Numbered from the stretch's first letter, positions 24,745 to 33,520 are shown. The stretch is 43,733 bases of DNA from Paractinoplanes toevensis (GCF_018332695.1 NZ_BOQN01000080.1:1-43733); one strand, 5' to 3'. Numbers and translations are program-made. The notes: generated by a model from the letters alone, not told the origin.

Positions 24745-26208
24745 CTAGCGCGGTGAGGCGGACGGCAAGGGTGGTCGGTCGGCTTCGATGGGCGGTGGCG
24801 GGATCGGGTCTTGTCGGCGGATCAGCAGGGTGGCGCCGGCCGCTGTCAGCAGGGCGATGGCCAGCAGGAACAGGCGGTCGGGGGTGCTGTCGGCGTTGGC
24901 GGTCAGGCCGAAGAGGGTGTGGGCGGTCAGGGCGCCCGCGCAGGCCGCCAGCACGTGCCGGGGCGTCCAGGCGGGCGAGGCGCTCCAGTGCCGCAACGCC
25001 CACCACGCGGCCACGGCTATCGCGGCGGCGCCGGACATCGGCAGGAACACCCACGCGCCGTGGGTCCACAGTGGCTGCCGGGCGTCGCCCAACGGGTAGA
25101 CGAAGGCCAGGAAACCGAACACGGCCACGCCGGTCGTGACGGCCAGGAGCGGTGCGTGCGGCGGTGCCACGGGGCGGCTTTCCCGGCGTACGCGAATGCG
25201 CAGCCCGATGACCGTGACGGCCGCAGCCGCCGCGGCCACCAGCAGGATCGCGGTGGTGGGCATGGTGTAGCCGGGGTCCTCGGCGGGCGGGACCGTTACG
25301 CGGAGCAGCGCGGCGCCCAGCAGGGCCAGCACTCCGGTGGCGATCAGGCCGCCGCGGCGCAGGTAGGGGGTGGTGCCGTGGCGGGGGAAGAGCAACTCGA
25401 CCAGGAGGATGGGGATCGTCACGCTGAAGACGGCGTGGTAGGCGAGGTTCAGCTCGGTGTAGGCCGTGTTGAAGCCGAACAGGCGCGGCGCCCACTCGGC
25501 CGCGCCGTACAGGTGCGGGCTGGTCAGGCTCTGCAGCGCCAGGCCCTCCTCGACCAGGCCGTAGGCGACGCCCAGCAGGAGCAGGTTGGCCACGCCGCCG
25601 CCGGTGCGGCGGACGATCTCGCGGATGAACAGGGCGCCGGCGCCGTAGATCGGGATGTAGATCGGCATCACCCATGCCATCCGCAGCGGGACGGTGCCTA
25701 GGCTGACCTCGGCCACGAACGGGGCCAGCACGGCCAGCAGGAGCGCGGCCCGCCGGTTGCGGGGACGCAGGTCGGGGACGGCGGGGAACGCTGACCGGAC
25801 CAAGGGGCGGTTCACCGCGGCGACCAGGGCGGCCAGCAGCACCAGTTGGACCGCCTGCACGCCGCGCAACCACGGCGGGTAAGCGGCCGAGAACAACAAC
25901 CAGGCCACGGCGATCAAACCCAGGACCGAGACGATGCGTACGCGACGGTAGGCGCTCGCCGCACCGGCCAGCAGCCGGCGGGCCACCCAGAAGTAGAGGA
26001 CCGCGACCGCCAGGATCGGGATCGGCCGGGTCCACAGGGTCGCGGCCAGCGCATCGGGGTCGGCGGCCGGGTCGCGGGCCTGCTGGTAGGCGAGCACGTC
26101 GTGCCGGAACAGCCAGGTCAGCAGGGCGAAGGTGACGCTTGCGGTGAGGCTCGCGACGAGCAGGATCACGACCAGCCGGATGGCTCGCCGCTGTGGCGGA
26201 GTGGTCAT
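24745..26208 (-). CDS. Polytopic membrane protein, CPBP-protease-like motif
   Basis: 487 residues, about twelve hydrophobic segments. YGLVEEGLALQSL holds an EE pair in a membrane helix like the first motif of CPBP/Abi intramembrane proteins, but the later Arg/His motifs are not evident, so the assignment is loose. A Pro-rich cytoplasmic tail ends it. It is 66 bases downstream of the response-regulator gene on the same strand, so it may be cotranscribed with, or controlled by, the two-component system. Confidence 0.7.
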   Translation of the reverse strand: MTTPPQRRAIRLVVILLVASLTASVTFALLTWLFRHDVLAYQQARDPAADPDALAATLWTRPIPILAVAVLYFWVARRLLAGAASAYRRVRIVSVLGLIAVAWLLFSAAYPPWLRGVQAVQLVLLAALVAAVNRPLVRSAFPAVPDLRPRNRRAALLLAVLAPFVAEVSLGTVPLRMAWVMPIYIPIYGAGALFIREIVRRTGGGVANLLLLGVAYGLVEEGLALQSLTSPHLYGAAEWAPRLFGFNTAYTELNLAYHAVFSVTIPILLVELLFPRHGTTPYLRRGGLIATGVLALLGAALLRVTVPPAEDPGYTMPTTAILLVAAAAAAVTVIGLRIRVRRESRPVAPPHAPLLAVTTGVAVFGFLAFVYPLGDARQPLWTHGAWVFLPMSGAAAIAVAAWWALRHWSASPAWTPRHVLAACAGALTAHTLFGLTANADSTPDRLFLLAIALLTAAGATLLIRRQDPIPPPPIEADRPPLPSASPR

Positions 26209-26274
26209 GGGTTGACCGTAGGAATTTGTGGCCCGGGGCGCCTCCGGCCGGGGGCGGGTCTTTGGTCTACGACT

Positions 26275-26940
26275 TCAGGACGAGGGTCGGGGCCGGACCA
26301 GACCCAGGTCGTAGGCGAGTACGACCGCCTGCACCCGGTCTCGCACCTCGAGTTTGCGCAGGATCGCCGAGACGTGCGTCTTCACGGTCGCCTCGGTCAC
26401 CACCAGCCGGGCCGCGATCTCCGCGTTGGAGGCGCCGCGGGCCAGCAGGGTCAGCACCTCCCGTTCCCGGTCGGTGAGCTGGCCGAGACTGCCCGTGGGG
26501 GCGGCGGGGGTCACGTCGGTGGCGACGAAACGGTCCAGCAGGCGGCGGGTCGCGGTGGGGGCGAGCAGGGCGTCGCCGCGGGCGACCACCCGGATCGCCT
26601 CGACCAGGTCGGCCGGCCGCACATCCTTGAGCAGGAAACCGCTGGCTCCGGCGCGCAGGGCGGCGTAGAGCGGTTCCTCCAGGTCGTACGTGGTCAGGAT
26701 GATCACCCGCGGCGGGTCGGCCGCCGCGGTCAGCCGGGCGGTGGCGGTGACGCCGTCGGTGCCGGGCATCCGCACGTCCATCAGCACCACGTCGGGCCGG
26801 GTCTGCTCGGCCAGCCGGACCGCCTGGTCGCCGTCGCCCGCCTCGCCCACCACCTCGAGGTCGTCGCGCGCCTCCAGGATCATCCGGAACCCGGACCGGA
26901 CCAGCACCTGGTCGTCCGCGATGAGCACCTTGATCGTCAT
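26275..26940 (-). CDS. NarL/LuxR-family response regulator
   Basis: 221 residues. Receiver domain with phospho-acceptor Asp in PDVVLMDVRMPGTDG, Thr/Lys switch (IILTTYD, FLLKDV); C-terminal LuxR HTH: LTDREREVLTLLARGASNAE then VTEATVKTHVSAILRKL. Start ATG 26940 overlaps the histidine-kinase stop by 4 bases, so the pair is translationally coupled. It should control transcription of its own operon and other genes. Confidence 0.95.
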   Translation of the reverse strand: MTIKVLIADDQVLVRSGFRMILEARDDLEVVGEAGDGDQAVRLAEQTRPDVVLMDVRMPGTDGVTATARLTAAADPPRVIILTTYDLEEPLYAALRAGASGFLLKDVRPADLVEAIRVVARGDALLAPTATRRLLDRFVATDVTPAAPTGSLGQLTDREREVLTLLARGASNAEIAARLVVTEATVKTHVSAILRKLEVRDRVQAVVLAYDLGLVRPRPSS

Positions 26941-28019
26941 CCGGCGGCCCGCAGCGGGAGGTGGGCGCTGACCTCAAAGCCGCCGTCCGTACCCGGCTCG
27001 GCCAGCAGCGTGCCACCGAGCAGCTCGGCCCGTTCCCGCATGCCGGTCAGTCCGTGCCCGCCGCCGCCCTTGCCGTTGGCGGCGGCGCCGCCGCCGTTGT
27101 CGCGAATCCGCACGAAGACCTCCGCCTCGTCGACGCGCAGCAGGACCTCCGCGCGGGAGGCGCCCGCGTGCCGCAACGTGTTGGTCAGCGCCTCCTGGAC
27201 GATGCGGTAGGCGCCGAGCTGCACCCCGAGCGGCACCGCGCCGTCGCCCTCCCGGCGGACCGTCACCGGCAAGCCCGACTCGCCCATCGTGCCGGCCAGC
27301 CGGTCCACATCGGCCAGCGTGGGCTGCGGCCCCGGATCGTCGCCCTCGTCGCGCACCGACCGCAGGAACCAGCGCAGCTCGGCGAGGGCCTCCCGGCCCG
27401 CCTGCTCGGTGCGCCGCAACGCCTCGCGGGCCTGCTGCGGGTTCGCGTCGAAGACGTCGTCCGCCGCGGCGGCCTGCACCACCATCACCGACACCGTGTG
27501 GGAGAGGACATCGTGCAGTTCCCGGGCGATCCGGGCGCGCTCCTCCAGGACGGCCTGGCGGCGTTCGGCCTGGCGGCGTTCGCCCCGGGCCCGGGCCAGC
27601 GCGCCCCAGCTCCAGGCGAGCAGCACCGCGGCCAGCCATAGCCCGGCCAGATCCCAGCGGCCGCGGGCGACCGGCGGCCCGCACACCGCGATCGCGGCCG
27701 GCGCCAGCATCCACAGGCTCTCCCGGGCCGGCCGCATCCAGGCGTAGGTGCACAGCACCACGAAGGCGATGCCCGGCCCGAACCCCGGGGACAGCCACTG
27801 CAGGCCGGCGCTGACCGCCAGAACCGAGACCGTGCCCAGCCACGGCCGGGCGTCGAGCCACCACAGGGCCGCCGCCTGGATGCCGATCAGCACCACCGCG
27901 AGCGAGCGTTCCAGCGGCGTGGAGTCGAAGGCCAGAACCGGCACGGACACACCGACGGACACGATCACGAACACGACCCGCAGCCGCTGCGGGACGCGCG
28001 CGCGGTAGCCGTCGCTCAT
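26937..28019 (-). CDS. Sensor histidine kinase, HisKA_3 type
   Basis: 360 residues. Five or so N-terminal membrane helices (15-150), then ARIARELHDVLSHTVSVMV with the phospho-accepting His, and a C-terminal HATPase_c part with NTLRHA (N box), RIRDNGGG and HGLTGMRERAELLGG (G boxes). A duplicated RRQAE motif sits before the H box. The sensed signal is unknown; the small loops suggest membrane-internal sensing. ATG 28019, divergent from the FhuF-like gene. Confidence 0.95.
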   Translation of the reverse strand: MSDGYRARVPQRLRVVFVIVSVGVSVPVLAFDSTPLERSLAVVLIGIQAAALWWLDARPWLGTVSVLAVSAGLQWLSPGFGPGIAFVVLCTYAWMRPARESLWMLAPAAIAVCGPPVARGRWDLAGLWLAAVLLAWSWGALARARGERRQAERRQAVLEERARIARELHDVLSHTVSVMVVQAAAADDVFDANPQQAREALRRTEQAGREALAELRWFLRSVRDEGDDPGPQPTLADVDRLAGTMGESGLPVTVRREGDGAVPLGVQLGAYRIVQEALTNTLRHAGASRAEVLLRVDEAEVFVRIRDNGGGAAANGKGGGGHGLTGMRERAELLGGTLLAEPGTDGGFEVSAHLPLRAAG

Positions 28020-28102
28020 ATGGCCGTACGGTACGCCTCCGGGGTTGGGCCCGGGTCGCAGCGGGCATCGTTCAGCTGAGACCGGAAAGGGGGATCGTCA
28101 TT

Positions 28103-28849
28103 TTGACCGAGCATCCCCTCGCTCCCGTTCTCGCCGCCATCCGCTCGGTGTTCGGCACCGTCGACCTGCCCGGTGTGGCGCCGGGCCTGCTCGTGCCCGA
28201 CCTCCACGGGTGGACGCCGGCCGCCCGGCTCGCGGACGACCTGCTTCCGGTGCTGCTGGAGCGGGCGGCACAACGGTGGCGGGCACAGCCACACGCTGCC
28301 GCTTCGCTCGCCTGGAAGGCGTACACATATTGGTTGGCTCTTCCGGCTGTTCTGGGTTTTGCGGCGGCGCGCCGGGTGCCGCTGCTCACGGCGGACGACG
28401 TGCTGGTGCACTTCGACGACCCGAAATCGCTGGTGACGATCGGTCTGCGGCCGGACATCGAGGTGGCGGTGCTGGCCGGCGATCCGCTGGCCGAGGGCGC
28501 ACGGCCGGGCGTCGTGGTGGTGGCCGGCGAGGACGAACTGCTCGCGGCGCTGCGCCGATCACTGCTCGACCAGCACCTCTATCCGCTGCTGGCGGCGATG
28601 CACGGCGCGGTCCGGATCGGGCGGCGGGTGCTGCTCGGCTCGCTGGCCTCCGGGATCGTCTATCCGTTGCTACGCGTGCAGGGTTCGTCGGTCGGCCCGG
28701 TCCTGCGCGCCCTGGAGATCGACGACCTGATCGACCTGATGCCAGGACCGAACGGCAGGCTGAGCGTACGGCGTCGGACCTGTTGCCTGGCCTTCACCCT
28801 GCCCCGTCCCAAGATCTGCGCAGACTGCTGCATCCACCCGGTCAGCTGA
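28103..28849 (+). CDS. FhuF-like (2Fe-2S) siderophore-iron reductase
   Basis: 248 residues. The C-terminal Cys motif CC-x10-C-x2-C (RRTCCLAFTLPRPKICADCC) is the FhuF signature that holds a 2Fe-2S cluster for reducing ferric siderophores in the cytoplasm. TTG at 28103 is preceded by GGAAAGGGGG about 10 bases upstream. No siderophore transporter or synthetase is adjacent, and no iron-box is obvious. Divergent from the histidine kinase gene. Confidence 0.85.
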   Translation: MTEHPLAPVLAAIRSVFGTVDLPGVAPGLLVPDLHGWTPAARLADDLLPVLLERAAQRWRAQPHAAASLAWKAYTYWLALPAVLGFAAARRVPLLTADDVLVHFDDPKSLVTIGLRPDIEVAVLAGDPLAEGARPGVVVVAGEDELLAALRRSLLDQHLYPLLAAMHGAVRIGRRVLLGSLASGIVYPLLRVQGSSVGPVLRALEIDDLIDLMPGPNGRLSVRRRTCCLAFTLPRPKICADCCIHPVS

Positions 28850-28866
28850 CGCCCGAAACTTCAAGC

Positions 28867-28878
28867 TACTCGTGGGTA
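28867..28878. promoter_or_regulatory. TACTCGTGGGTA motif before the secreted-protein gene
   Basis: A TAC-N6-GTA imperfect palindrome 57 bases upstream of the ATG at 28936. A very similar motif (TACTCGTCGGTA, 32343-32354) occurs near the second kinase, and the bases just to its left (GAAA-n-TT-n-AAG) are also alike. This suggests binding of one regulator at two loci; unproven. Confidence 0.35.
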
Positions 28879-28935
28879 TCCAACGGATCTCCTGCTGGTT
28901 ACGCTGCTCGCACCTTGGGGCTTAGGTGGGGGTCG

Positions 28936-29535
28936 ATGCGGACCGTAGTTGTTCGGCTGGTGCAGGCCGGCCTTGTCGTTGTGCTGGCGTTCGCCGGTTT
29001 CCACCTGGTTCGGGACACTCAGGACGCGCAGAAATATCACCAGGCCGCCATGGCGATGAGCCTCGGCGACAACGTCGTGCTCGGCCCGAACGGCATCGGC
29101 AAGCTGACGCTGGGGATGAGCGTGGCCGACGCCAACGCCACCGACCAGGTGCGGGTCCCGGCCGACCTGGCGGCCGACAAGACCGAGAAATGCCACGTGT
29201 ACGCGGCCGGCGGCGCCGACATCCACTTCGCCCGCGACCACGGCCTGGCCGTCATCACGGCGGCCGCCGCGGTGAAGACGCCGGAGGGCATCGGCGCGGG
29301 CGCGACCGTCGCGGACGTGGCGAAGGCCTACCCGAAGCTGAAGGACGCCGAGGGCACGCCGGAGCAGCAGGAACAGGCGACCGGCTACCTGGCCGCCCCG
29401 GTGCCGGGCAACCCGAAGGCCGACTACGTCTTCATCTTTCATGTCGGCGGTGGCGGTGGCCCGAAGGACGCCAGGGTGCAGGTGGTCCTGCTCGCCCTGA
29501 GCGACCAGGACAAGCAGTGCACCGAGGTCGGATAA
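28936..29535 (+). CDS. Secreted or membrane-anchored hypothetical protein
   Basis: 199 residues. One N-terminal hydrophobic helix (5-25), then a soluble part: NVVLGPNGIGKLTLGMSVAD, TEKCHVYAAGGADIHFARDH, VVLLALSDQDKQCTEV. Two cysteines may pair outside the cell. The GKLTLGMSVADA block resembles domains of actinobacterial secreted proteins of unknown role. ATG at 28936 follows GTGGGGG. It starts 86 bases after the FhuF-like gene. Confidence 0.75.
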   Translation: MRTVVVRLVQAGLVVVLAFAGFHLVRDTQDAQKYHQAAMAMSLGDNVVLGPNGIGKLTLGMSVADANATDQVRVPADLAADKTEKCHVYAAGGADIHFARDHGLAVITAAAAVKTPEGIGAGATVADVAKAYPKLKDAEGTPEQQEQATGYLAAPVPGNPKADYVFIFHVGGGGGPKDARVQVVLLALSDQDKQCTEVG

Positions 29536-29582
29536 AACCCCGTCTCAGCCGTATGCGGCTATCTGTCGCTCCGCCTCGGTGC

Positions 29583-29619
29583 CATTAGATTTGGTTACCG
29601 GCCTCTCTAGAATCTAATG
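29583..29619. promoter_or_regulatory. AT-rich 9-bp inverted repeat
   Basis: CATTAGATT (29583-29591) and AATCTAATG (29611-29619) form a perfect inverted repeat with a 19-base spacer in otherwise GC-rich DNA, between the secreted-protein gene and the frameshifted paralogue. It could be an operator for the latter gene or a terminator stem; there is no U-tract. Confidence 0.4.
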
Positions 29620-29664
29620 ATCGTCTGTTGGCGTGTGCTCTGCCGACCGCGAGACAATCTGTTT

Positions 29665-30313
29665 ATGCGGCAACTGGAGTTCTTTAGCAGGTCTGAGGTT
29701 GCCGCTATGCGTGACCCGACGAGAGCACGGAATTATTGGCCGGGGAACTGGAGTTTCGTCGCGATCATGAGCGGCGTCGGCGTGGGGGTCTCAAGCGGCG
29801 CCACGGGTGGAAGATGTGTCGGTCGAGGGGCTGTCCCTCCACCTGCGGGGAGCTTGGTCTGCATGAGGACGTCGAGAGTGTTCCGCCGCTGATCTGGCCG
29901 GAAGGGGCCACGTGCGTGCGGCCAGCCGGTCGAACTGAACCCAAGGCCCCGCCGGTGCCTGAGTGCCTGGTCGAGGCTTGTGTGCCGGCCGATCCCGAAG
30001 ACCAGGAAACCGGCACCGCCGCCCGGGCCGACGCTGGGCCGGCAGAACTGAGCGAGCAGCGAAGCCACCGGCCGGCCCGAGCTGCCGGGCACCGGCGACC
30101 GCCGCCGGCAGGGCCTGGCCCGGTGCCTCGGCATCGGCAGCGCCGTCCGGCATGTCACCGCCGACCGGGCGTGGCCATTCTCGGGTCGCTGCGGGGGAGG
30201 AATACGCGCCGTTTCATGAGGATTCAATCGGGAACGGCCGCCGTGACGCAGGTGGAATCAACCAGAAGAATCGCTACGAGAACACGAGGACCACCGACGC
30301 GGAGAAAGACAAC
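29665..30313 (+). pseudogene. Frameshifted copy of the edge-gene family (paralogue of the gene at 42885)
   Basis: ATG 29665 opens RQLEFFSRSEVAAMRDPTRA, nearly identical to the gene at the right edge. One base is missing between about 29736 and 29756, after which the same protein continues in another frame (LEFRRDHERRRRGGLKRRHG, then CRSRGCPSTCGELGLH and VPPLIWPEGAT). The upstream bases CCGCGAGA-n-AAT-n-TGTT are shared too. Homology to the right-edge copy continues with drift to about 30300 and runs up to the convergent kinase gene. Confidence 0.75.
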
Positions 30314-30347
30314 GCTGAACCCGGTTCTGGCACCGAGACGGCTCGTT

Positions 30348-32126
30348 TCAGCCGGCTCGGACGTCGAGGTTGGCGAAGGAGACCTCGGCTGTCTCGGTTT
30401 TGTCGGTGTTTGTTACGCCTAGCTGGATTCGGCCGGCGGCCAGGTTTGGGTCGGCTACCGCGGCCTGGACTGCTGGGCGGTCGTCTACCGAGATGGTGGC
30501 GTGGCCGCCGGTGATCACGATGGACAGGTCGTGGGGGGAGCCTGGGGTCAGGGCCACCGCGGAGGTCCGGCCGATCGAGGTCAGCACCGCGCCGTTCAGT
30601 TCTTCCAGTTCCAGTACCTCGGCGCACGCTGTCAGCTGGTAGCCGCGGGTGTCGCGGTGGCGGAACCAGATCATGGCGCAGGCGCCGTTGCCCACCAGGG
30701 CCAGGTTTACGGTGATCGACTGGTCGCCGGAGAACTCGTCGGCCGGGCCCTGGCACTGGTAGGTCGAACGCCGGGCTACCTGGGCGTGCAGGCGGGCGTT
30801 GCGGAACGTGCAGCGGCCGGCCTCGTTGGAGCTCTCCTGGAAGCGGCCCGGTTGGCGCAGTGGATCCGAGAATGACGGGCCGGCCAGTTTTACCGATGCC
30901 GAGGCCGGAGTGGACTGCGGCTGGAGTTCGGTGGTGGCCGCCGTCGACGGCTCGTCGCCGATGTTGCGGGCGTAGGCCAGGGTTGCCCCGGCCACCGACG
31001 CCAGCAACAGGGCGACTACCGCGTAGATGAGCCGCCGCGTCGTGCCGGTGCGGGTACGGGCGCGCGCCGCCGTGTTCGGGCGGCGGGTGTGCGTGGTGCT
31101 CGGGCGTCGGGCTCGGCCCAGCCGGCGTTCCGCCGAGCGGGATATCGGCGCCACTGCGTACGGCGAGGCCGCCGGGTTCTCGGCGATGATCTGTTCCAGC
31201 AGGTCGCGGGCGTCGAAGCGGCCGTTGTCCCGGCGCACGCGCGGGTCCGGTGGCGCCGGCGTATCCACCGAGATCGGGCTCGGCGTGTCCACCGTGAGCA
31301 GCTTGGGTGTCTCCACCAGGAGCAGCCGCTGCAGCACCTCGTTCGCGGTGGGCCGGTCGCGAGGGTCCTTCTCCAGGGCGTGCGCGACCAGCTCGGTCAG
31401 CGACGCGGGCAGGCCGTGCAGGTCGGGTGGCTTGGTGAGGATCTGGGCGGCGGTCGCCATCGGGGTGTCGCCCTGGAACGGGATGTGCCCGGTGCCGGCG
31501 AAGGCGATCACCGCGCCCCAGGCGAAGATGTCGGCCGCGGGGGTGACCAGGCCGAGGCTGGAGTCGAGCCGTTCCGGGGCCATGTAGTCGACGGTGCCCA
31601 CGAACCGGCCGGGCCGGGTGTGCTGGGTGGTGCCCTCGAGTGCGCGGGCGATGCCGAAGTCGATCACCTTGGGCAGGCCCAGCGAGAGCAGCACGTTGGC
31701 CGGCTTGAGGTCGCGGTGGATGACGCCGGCGCCGTGGATGGCGGTGAGGGCGGCCGCGACGCCGACCGCGACGCTGTGCAGGTCGCCCGGTGACATCGGC
31801 CCGCGCTCGTGGACCATCTCCTGCAGGCTCGGGCCGTCGACGTACTCCACCACCAGGTAGGGGGTCTCGCTGTCGGGGTCGGCGGCCAGCACCGCGGCGG
31901 TGCAGAACGACGGCACCTCGCGGGCGCGGTTGACCTCGCTGCGGAATCGGGCCCGGAATTCTTCGTCCCCGGCGTACTCGGGTTTGATGGCCTTCACCGC
32001 CACGTGCCCGCCGTCCTGATCGCGGCCGAGGAAGACGGTGCCCATGCCTCCTTCGCCGAGCCGGGCGAGCAGTTGGTAGTCGCCGAGCCGCCGCGGGTCC
32101 CCGGGCCTCAGAGGCCTACTGGCCAT
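30348..32126 (-). CDS. Receptor-type serine/threonine protein kinase
   Basis: 592 residues. Kinase domain (about 16-270) is complete: GEGGMGTV, Lys45, HRDLKPAN with Asp139, DFG with Asp156, and APE. A Pro/Arg-rich linker leads to one span (about 365-385: LIYAVVALLLASVAGATLAY) and an outer domain of about 190 residues, rich in strands with four or more cysteines and DDRPAVQAAV, resembling a LamG/concanavalin-like lectin fold by its pattern. So a kinase that may sense a sugar or wall fragment outside the cell (inference). Confidence 0.92.
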   Translation of the reverse strand: MASRPLRPGDPRRLGDYQLLARLGEGGMGTVFLGRDQDGGHVAVKAIKPEYAGDEEFRARFRSEVNRAREVPSFCTAAVLAADPDSETPYLVVEYVDGPSLQEMVHERGPMSPGDLHSVAVGVAAALTAIHGAGVIHRDLKPANVLLSLGLPKVIDFGIARALEGTTQHTRPGRFVGTVDYMAPERLDSSLGLVTPAADIFAWGAVIAFAGTGHIPFQGDTPMATAAQILTKPPDLHGLPASLTELVAHALEKDPRDRPTANEVLQRLLLVETPKLLTVDTPSPISVDTPAPPDPRVRRDNGRFDARDLLEQIIAENPAASPYAVAPISRSAERRLGRARRPSTTHTRRPNTAARARTRTGTTRRLIYAVVALLLASVAGATLAYARNIGDEPSTAATTELQPQSTPASASVKLAGPSFSDPLRQPGRFQESSNEAGRCTFRNARLHAQVARRSTYQCQGPADEFSGDQSITVNLALVGNGACAMIWFRHRDTRGYQLTACAEVLELEELNGAVLTSIGRTSAVALTPGSPHDLSIVITGGHATISVDDRPAVQAAVADPNLAAGRIQLGVTNTDKTETAEVSFANLDVRAG

Positions 32127-32241
32127 GTGGAGCGCTCCCGTTTTCTGGTTCTGCAGATCCGTACCGTCATCGCCCTGCGGATCAGGACGCCCGCGAGCCG
32201 CTCGAAGAAGGGATCATACTCATCGATTGTCACCGGGGGAG

Positions 32242-32256
32242 GTCACCGTAGGTGAC
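32242..32256. promoter_or_regulatory. GTCACC-GTA-GGTGAC inverted repeat upstream of the receptor kinase
   Basis: Perfect 6-bp arms with a 3-base spacer, 116 bases upstream of the kinase ATG (32126, minus strand). TGTCACC at 32228-32234 is a further half-site of the same sequence. Looks like an operator for a dimeric regulator; which one is unknown. Confidence 0.45.
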
Positions 32257-32342
32257 ATTTTTCCGACCGGCCCGAGAGTGGCCGTGGCGGAGTCATGTCG
32301 CACTTGCGCACTTGACAGACGGGGCGCCGGAAAATTGAAGGT

Positions 32343-32354
32343 TACTCGTCGGTA
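32343..32354. promoter_or_regulatory. TACTCGTCGGTA motif, partner of the site at 28867
   Basis: Differs from the site at 28867 in one of twelve bases; the left flank GAAAATTGAAGG also resembles the flank there. Lies between the receptor kinase and the two-component operon, 217 bases from the kinase start. Confidence 0.35.
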
Positions 32355-32433
32355 CCCGCAGGTCTTTGTGGACGAATACGCAGAGTGAGCGATTTTCGCG
32401 TATGCGGACCGGCGCTATGTGATACACGCCATG

Positions 32434-33510
32434 CTACGGCCGGGCGGGGAGCCGGACCGTGACCAGAAGACCGCCGGCCGGGCGCGGGACGAGCGCGAGG
32501 GCGCCGTCGTGCGCGCGGACGATGCTCTGCACGATGGTCAGTCCGAGGCCGACACCGGCGTGCTCGTCGGTGCGCACCCGGTCGGTGCCGCGCCGGAACG
32601 GTTCGGTGAGGGCCGGCACCAGGTCGAGCGGAAGCCGGCGGCCGGTGTTCTCGACCCGCAGGACGCTCGTGTCGCCGTCGGTCTCGGTGTGGACGGTGAC
32701 GGTACCGCCGTCCGGGAGATTGTGGACGATCGCGTTCTGCACGAGGTTGGTCATCATCCGCAGCAGCAGTTCGGCCGAGCCGCCGGCCGGGGCCGCCCCG
32801 CCGGTGACGTCGAGGGTGATCCGGCGCTGCTCGGCGAGCGGCAGCAGAGTCTCGGCGGCCTCCTCGGCGATGAGTGAGAGGTCGACGCGGTGGCGGATGA
32901 CCCGGTCGCCGCGGCTGAGCAGCAGCAGGGTCTCGGTGAGGTCGATCGCCCGGGTGTTGACGGCGTGCAGGCGTTCGATGAGCTCGTCCCGGTCCAGGGT
33001 GGGGTCCTTGCGGGCCACGTCGAGCAGGGTCCGCGAGATCGTCAGGGGAGTGCGCAGCTCGTGCGAGGCGTTGGCGGCGAACCGCTGCTGTTCGGCGATG
33101 TGGGCCTCGAGCCGCGCGAGCATGGCGTCGAAGTCGTCGGCCAGTTCGCGGAACTCGTCCGCCCGGCCGGAGAGCCGGATGCGGTGGGCGAGCGATCCGG
33201 CCACGGCCGCGCGGGCGGCGCCGGTGATCCGGGACAGCGGGGCGAGCATCCGGCCGGCCAGGATCCATCCCCCGACCAGGCCGAACGCCAGCAGGAACGC
33301 CAGCGCCGCGGCGGCCCGCGGGACGAAGACCTCCAGGAGTCGGGAGCGGACCGGGAAGACCCCGGTGAGCTCGTTGCGGCCGGGAACGATGAGCATCGCT
33401 TGGTCGGGCACGTACCGCAGGAGGAACACCCACACCACGGCGAGCAGGAGGGTTCCGGCGACCATGAGGAACCCGGCGTAGCTGAGGGTGAGTTTGAGGC
33501 GGACGCTCAT
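32434..33510 (-). CDS. Sensor histidine kinase, EnvZ/VanS type
   Basis: 358 residues. Two spans (about 10-30 and 60-82) border a short outer loop, then HAMP (LAGRMLAPLSRITGAARAA), the H box (FAANASHELRTPLTISRTLL), the N box (MMTNLVQNAIVHN) and G boxes (GVGLGLTIVQSIVRAHDG). ATG 33510 is preferred; ATG 33528 is in frame and would overlap the regulator stop. Last gene of the VanZ-regulator-kinase operon; partner of the OmpR-type regulator just upstream. The ligand could be a cell-wall precursor or antibiotic given the operon content (inference). Confidence 0.94.
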   Translation of the reverse strand: MSVRLKLTLSYAGFLMVAGTLLLAVVWVFLLRYVPDQAMLIVPGRNELTGVFPVRSRLLEVFVPRAAAALAFLLAFGLVGGWILAGRMLAPLSRITGAARAAVAGSLAHRIRLSGRADEFRELADDFDAMLARLEAHIAEQQRFAANASHELRTPLTISRTLLDVARKDPTLDRDELIERLHAVNTRAIDLTETLLLLSRGDRVIRHRVDLSLIAEEAAETLLPLAEQRRITLDVTGGAAPAGGSAELLLRMMTNLVQNAIVHNLPDGGTVTVHTETDGDTSVLRVENTGRRLPLDLVPALTEPFRRGTDRVRTDEHAGVGLGLTIVQSIVRAHDGALALVPRPAGGLLVTVRLPARP

Positions 33511-33520
33511 CCCGGGTGCC

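Larger units (their letters stand above)
32127..32433. other. Promoter region of the receptor kinase
   Basis: 307 bases, no gene. It contains a perfect inverted repeat at 32242-32256, an additional TGTCACC half-site at 32228-32234, and the TACTCGTCGGTA motif at 32343-32354. The histidine-kinase gene ends just right of it. Confidence 0.5.

Noticed and set aside
29963..30514. Frame on the plus strand overlapping the receptor-kinase tail
   Set aside because: Its 3' half is antisense to conserved kinase-protein sequence; its middle may be part of the frameshifted paralogue but not a separate gene.
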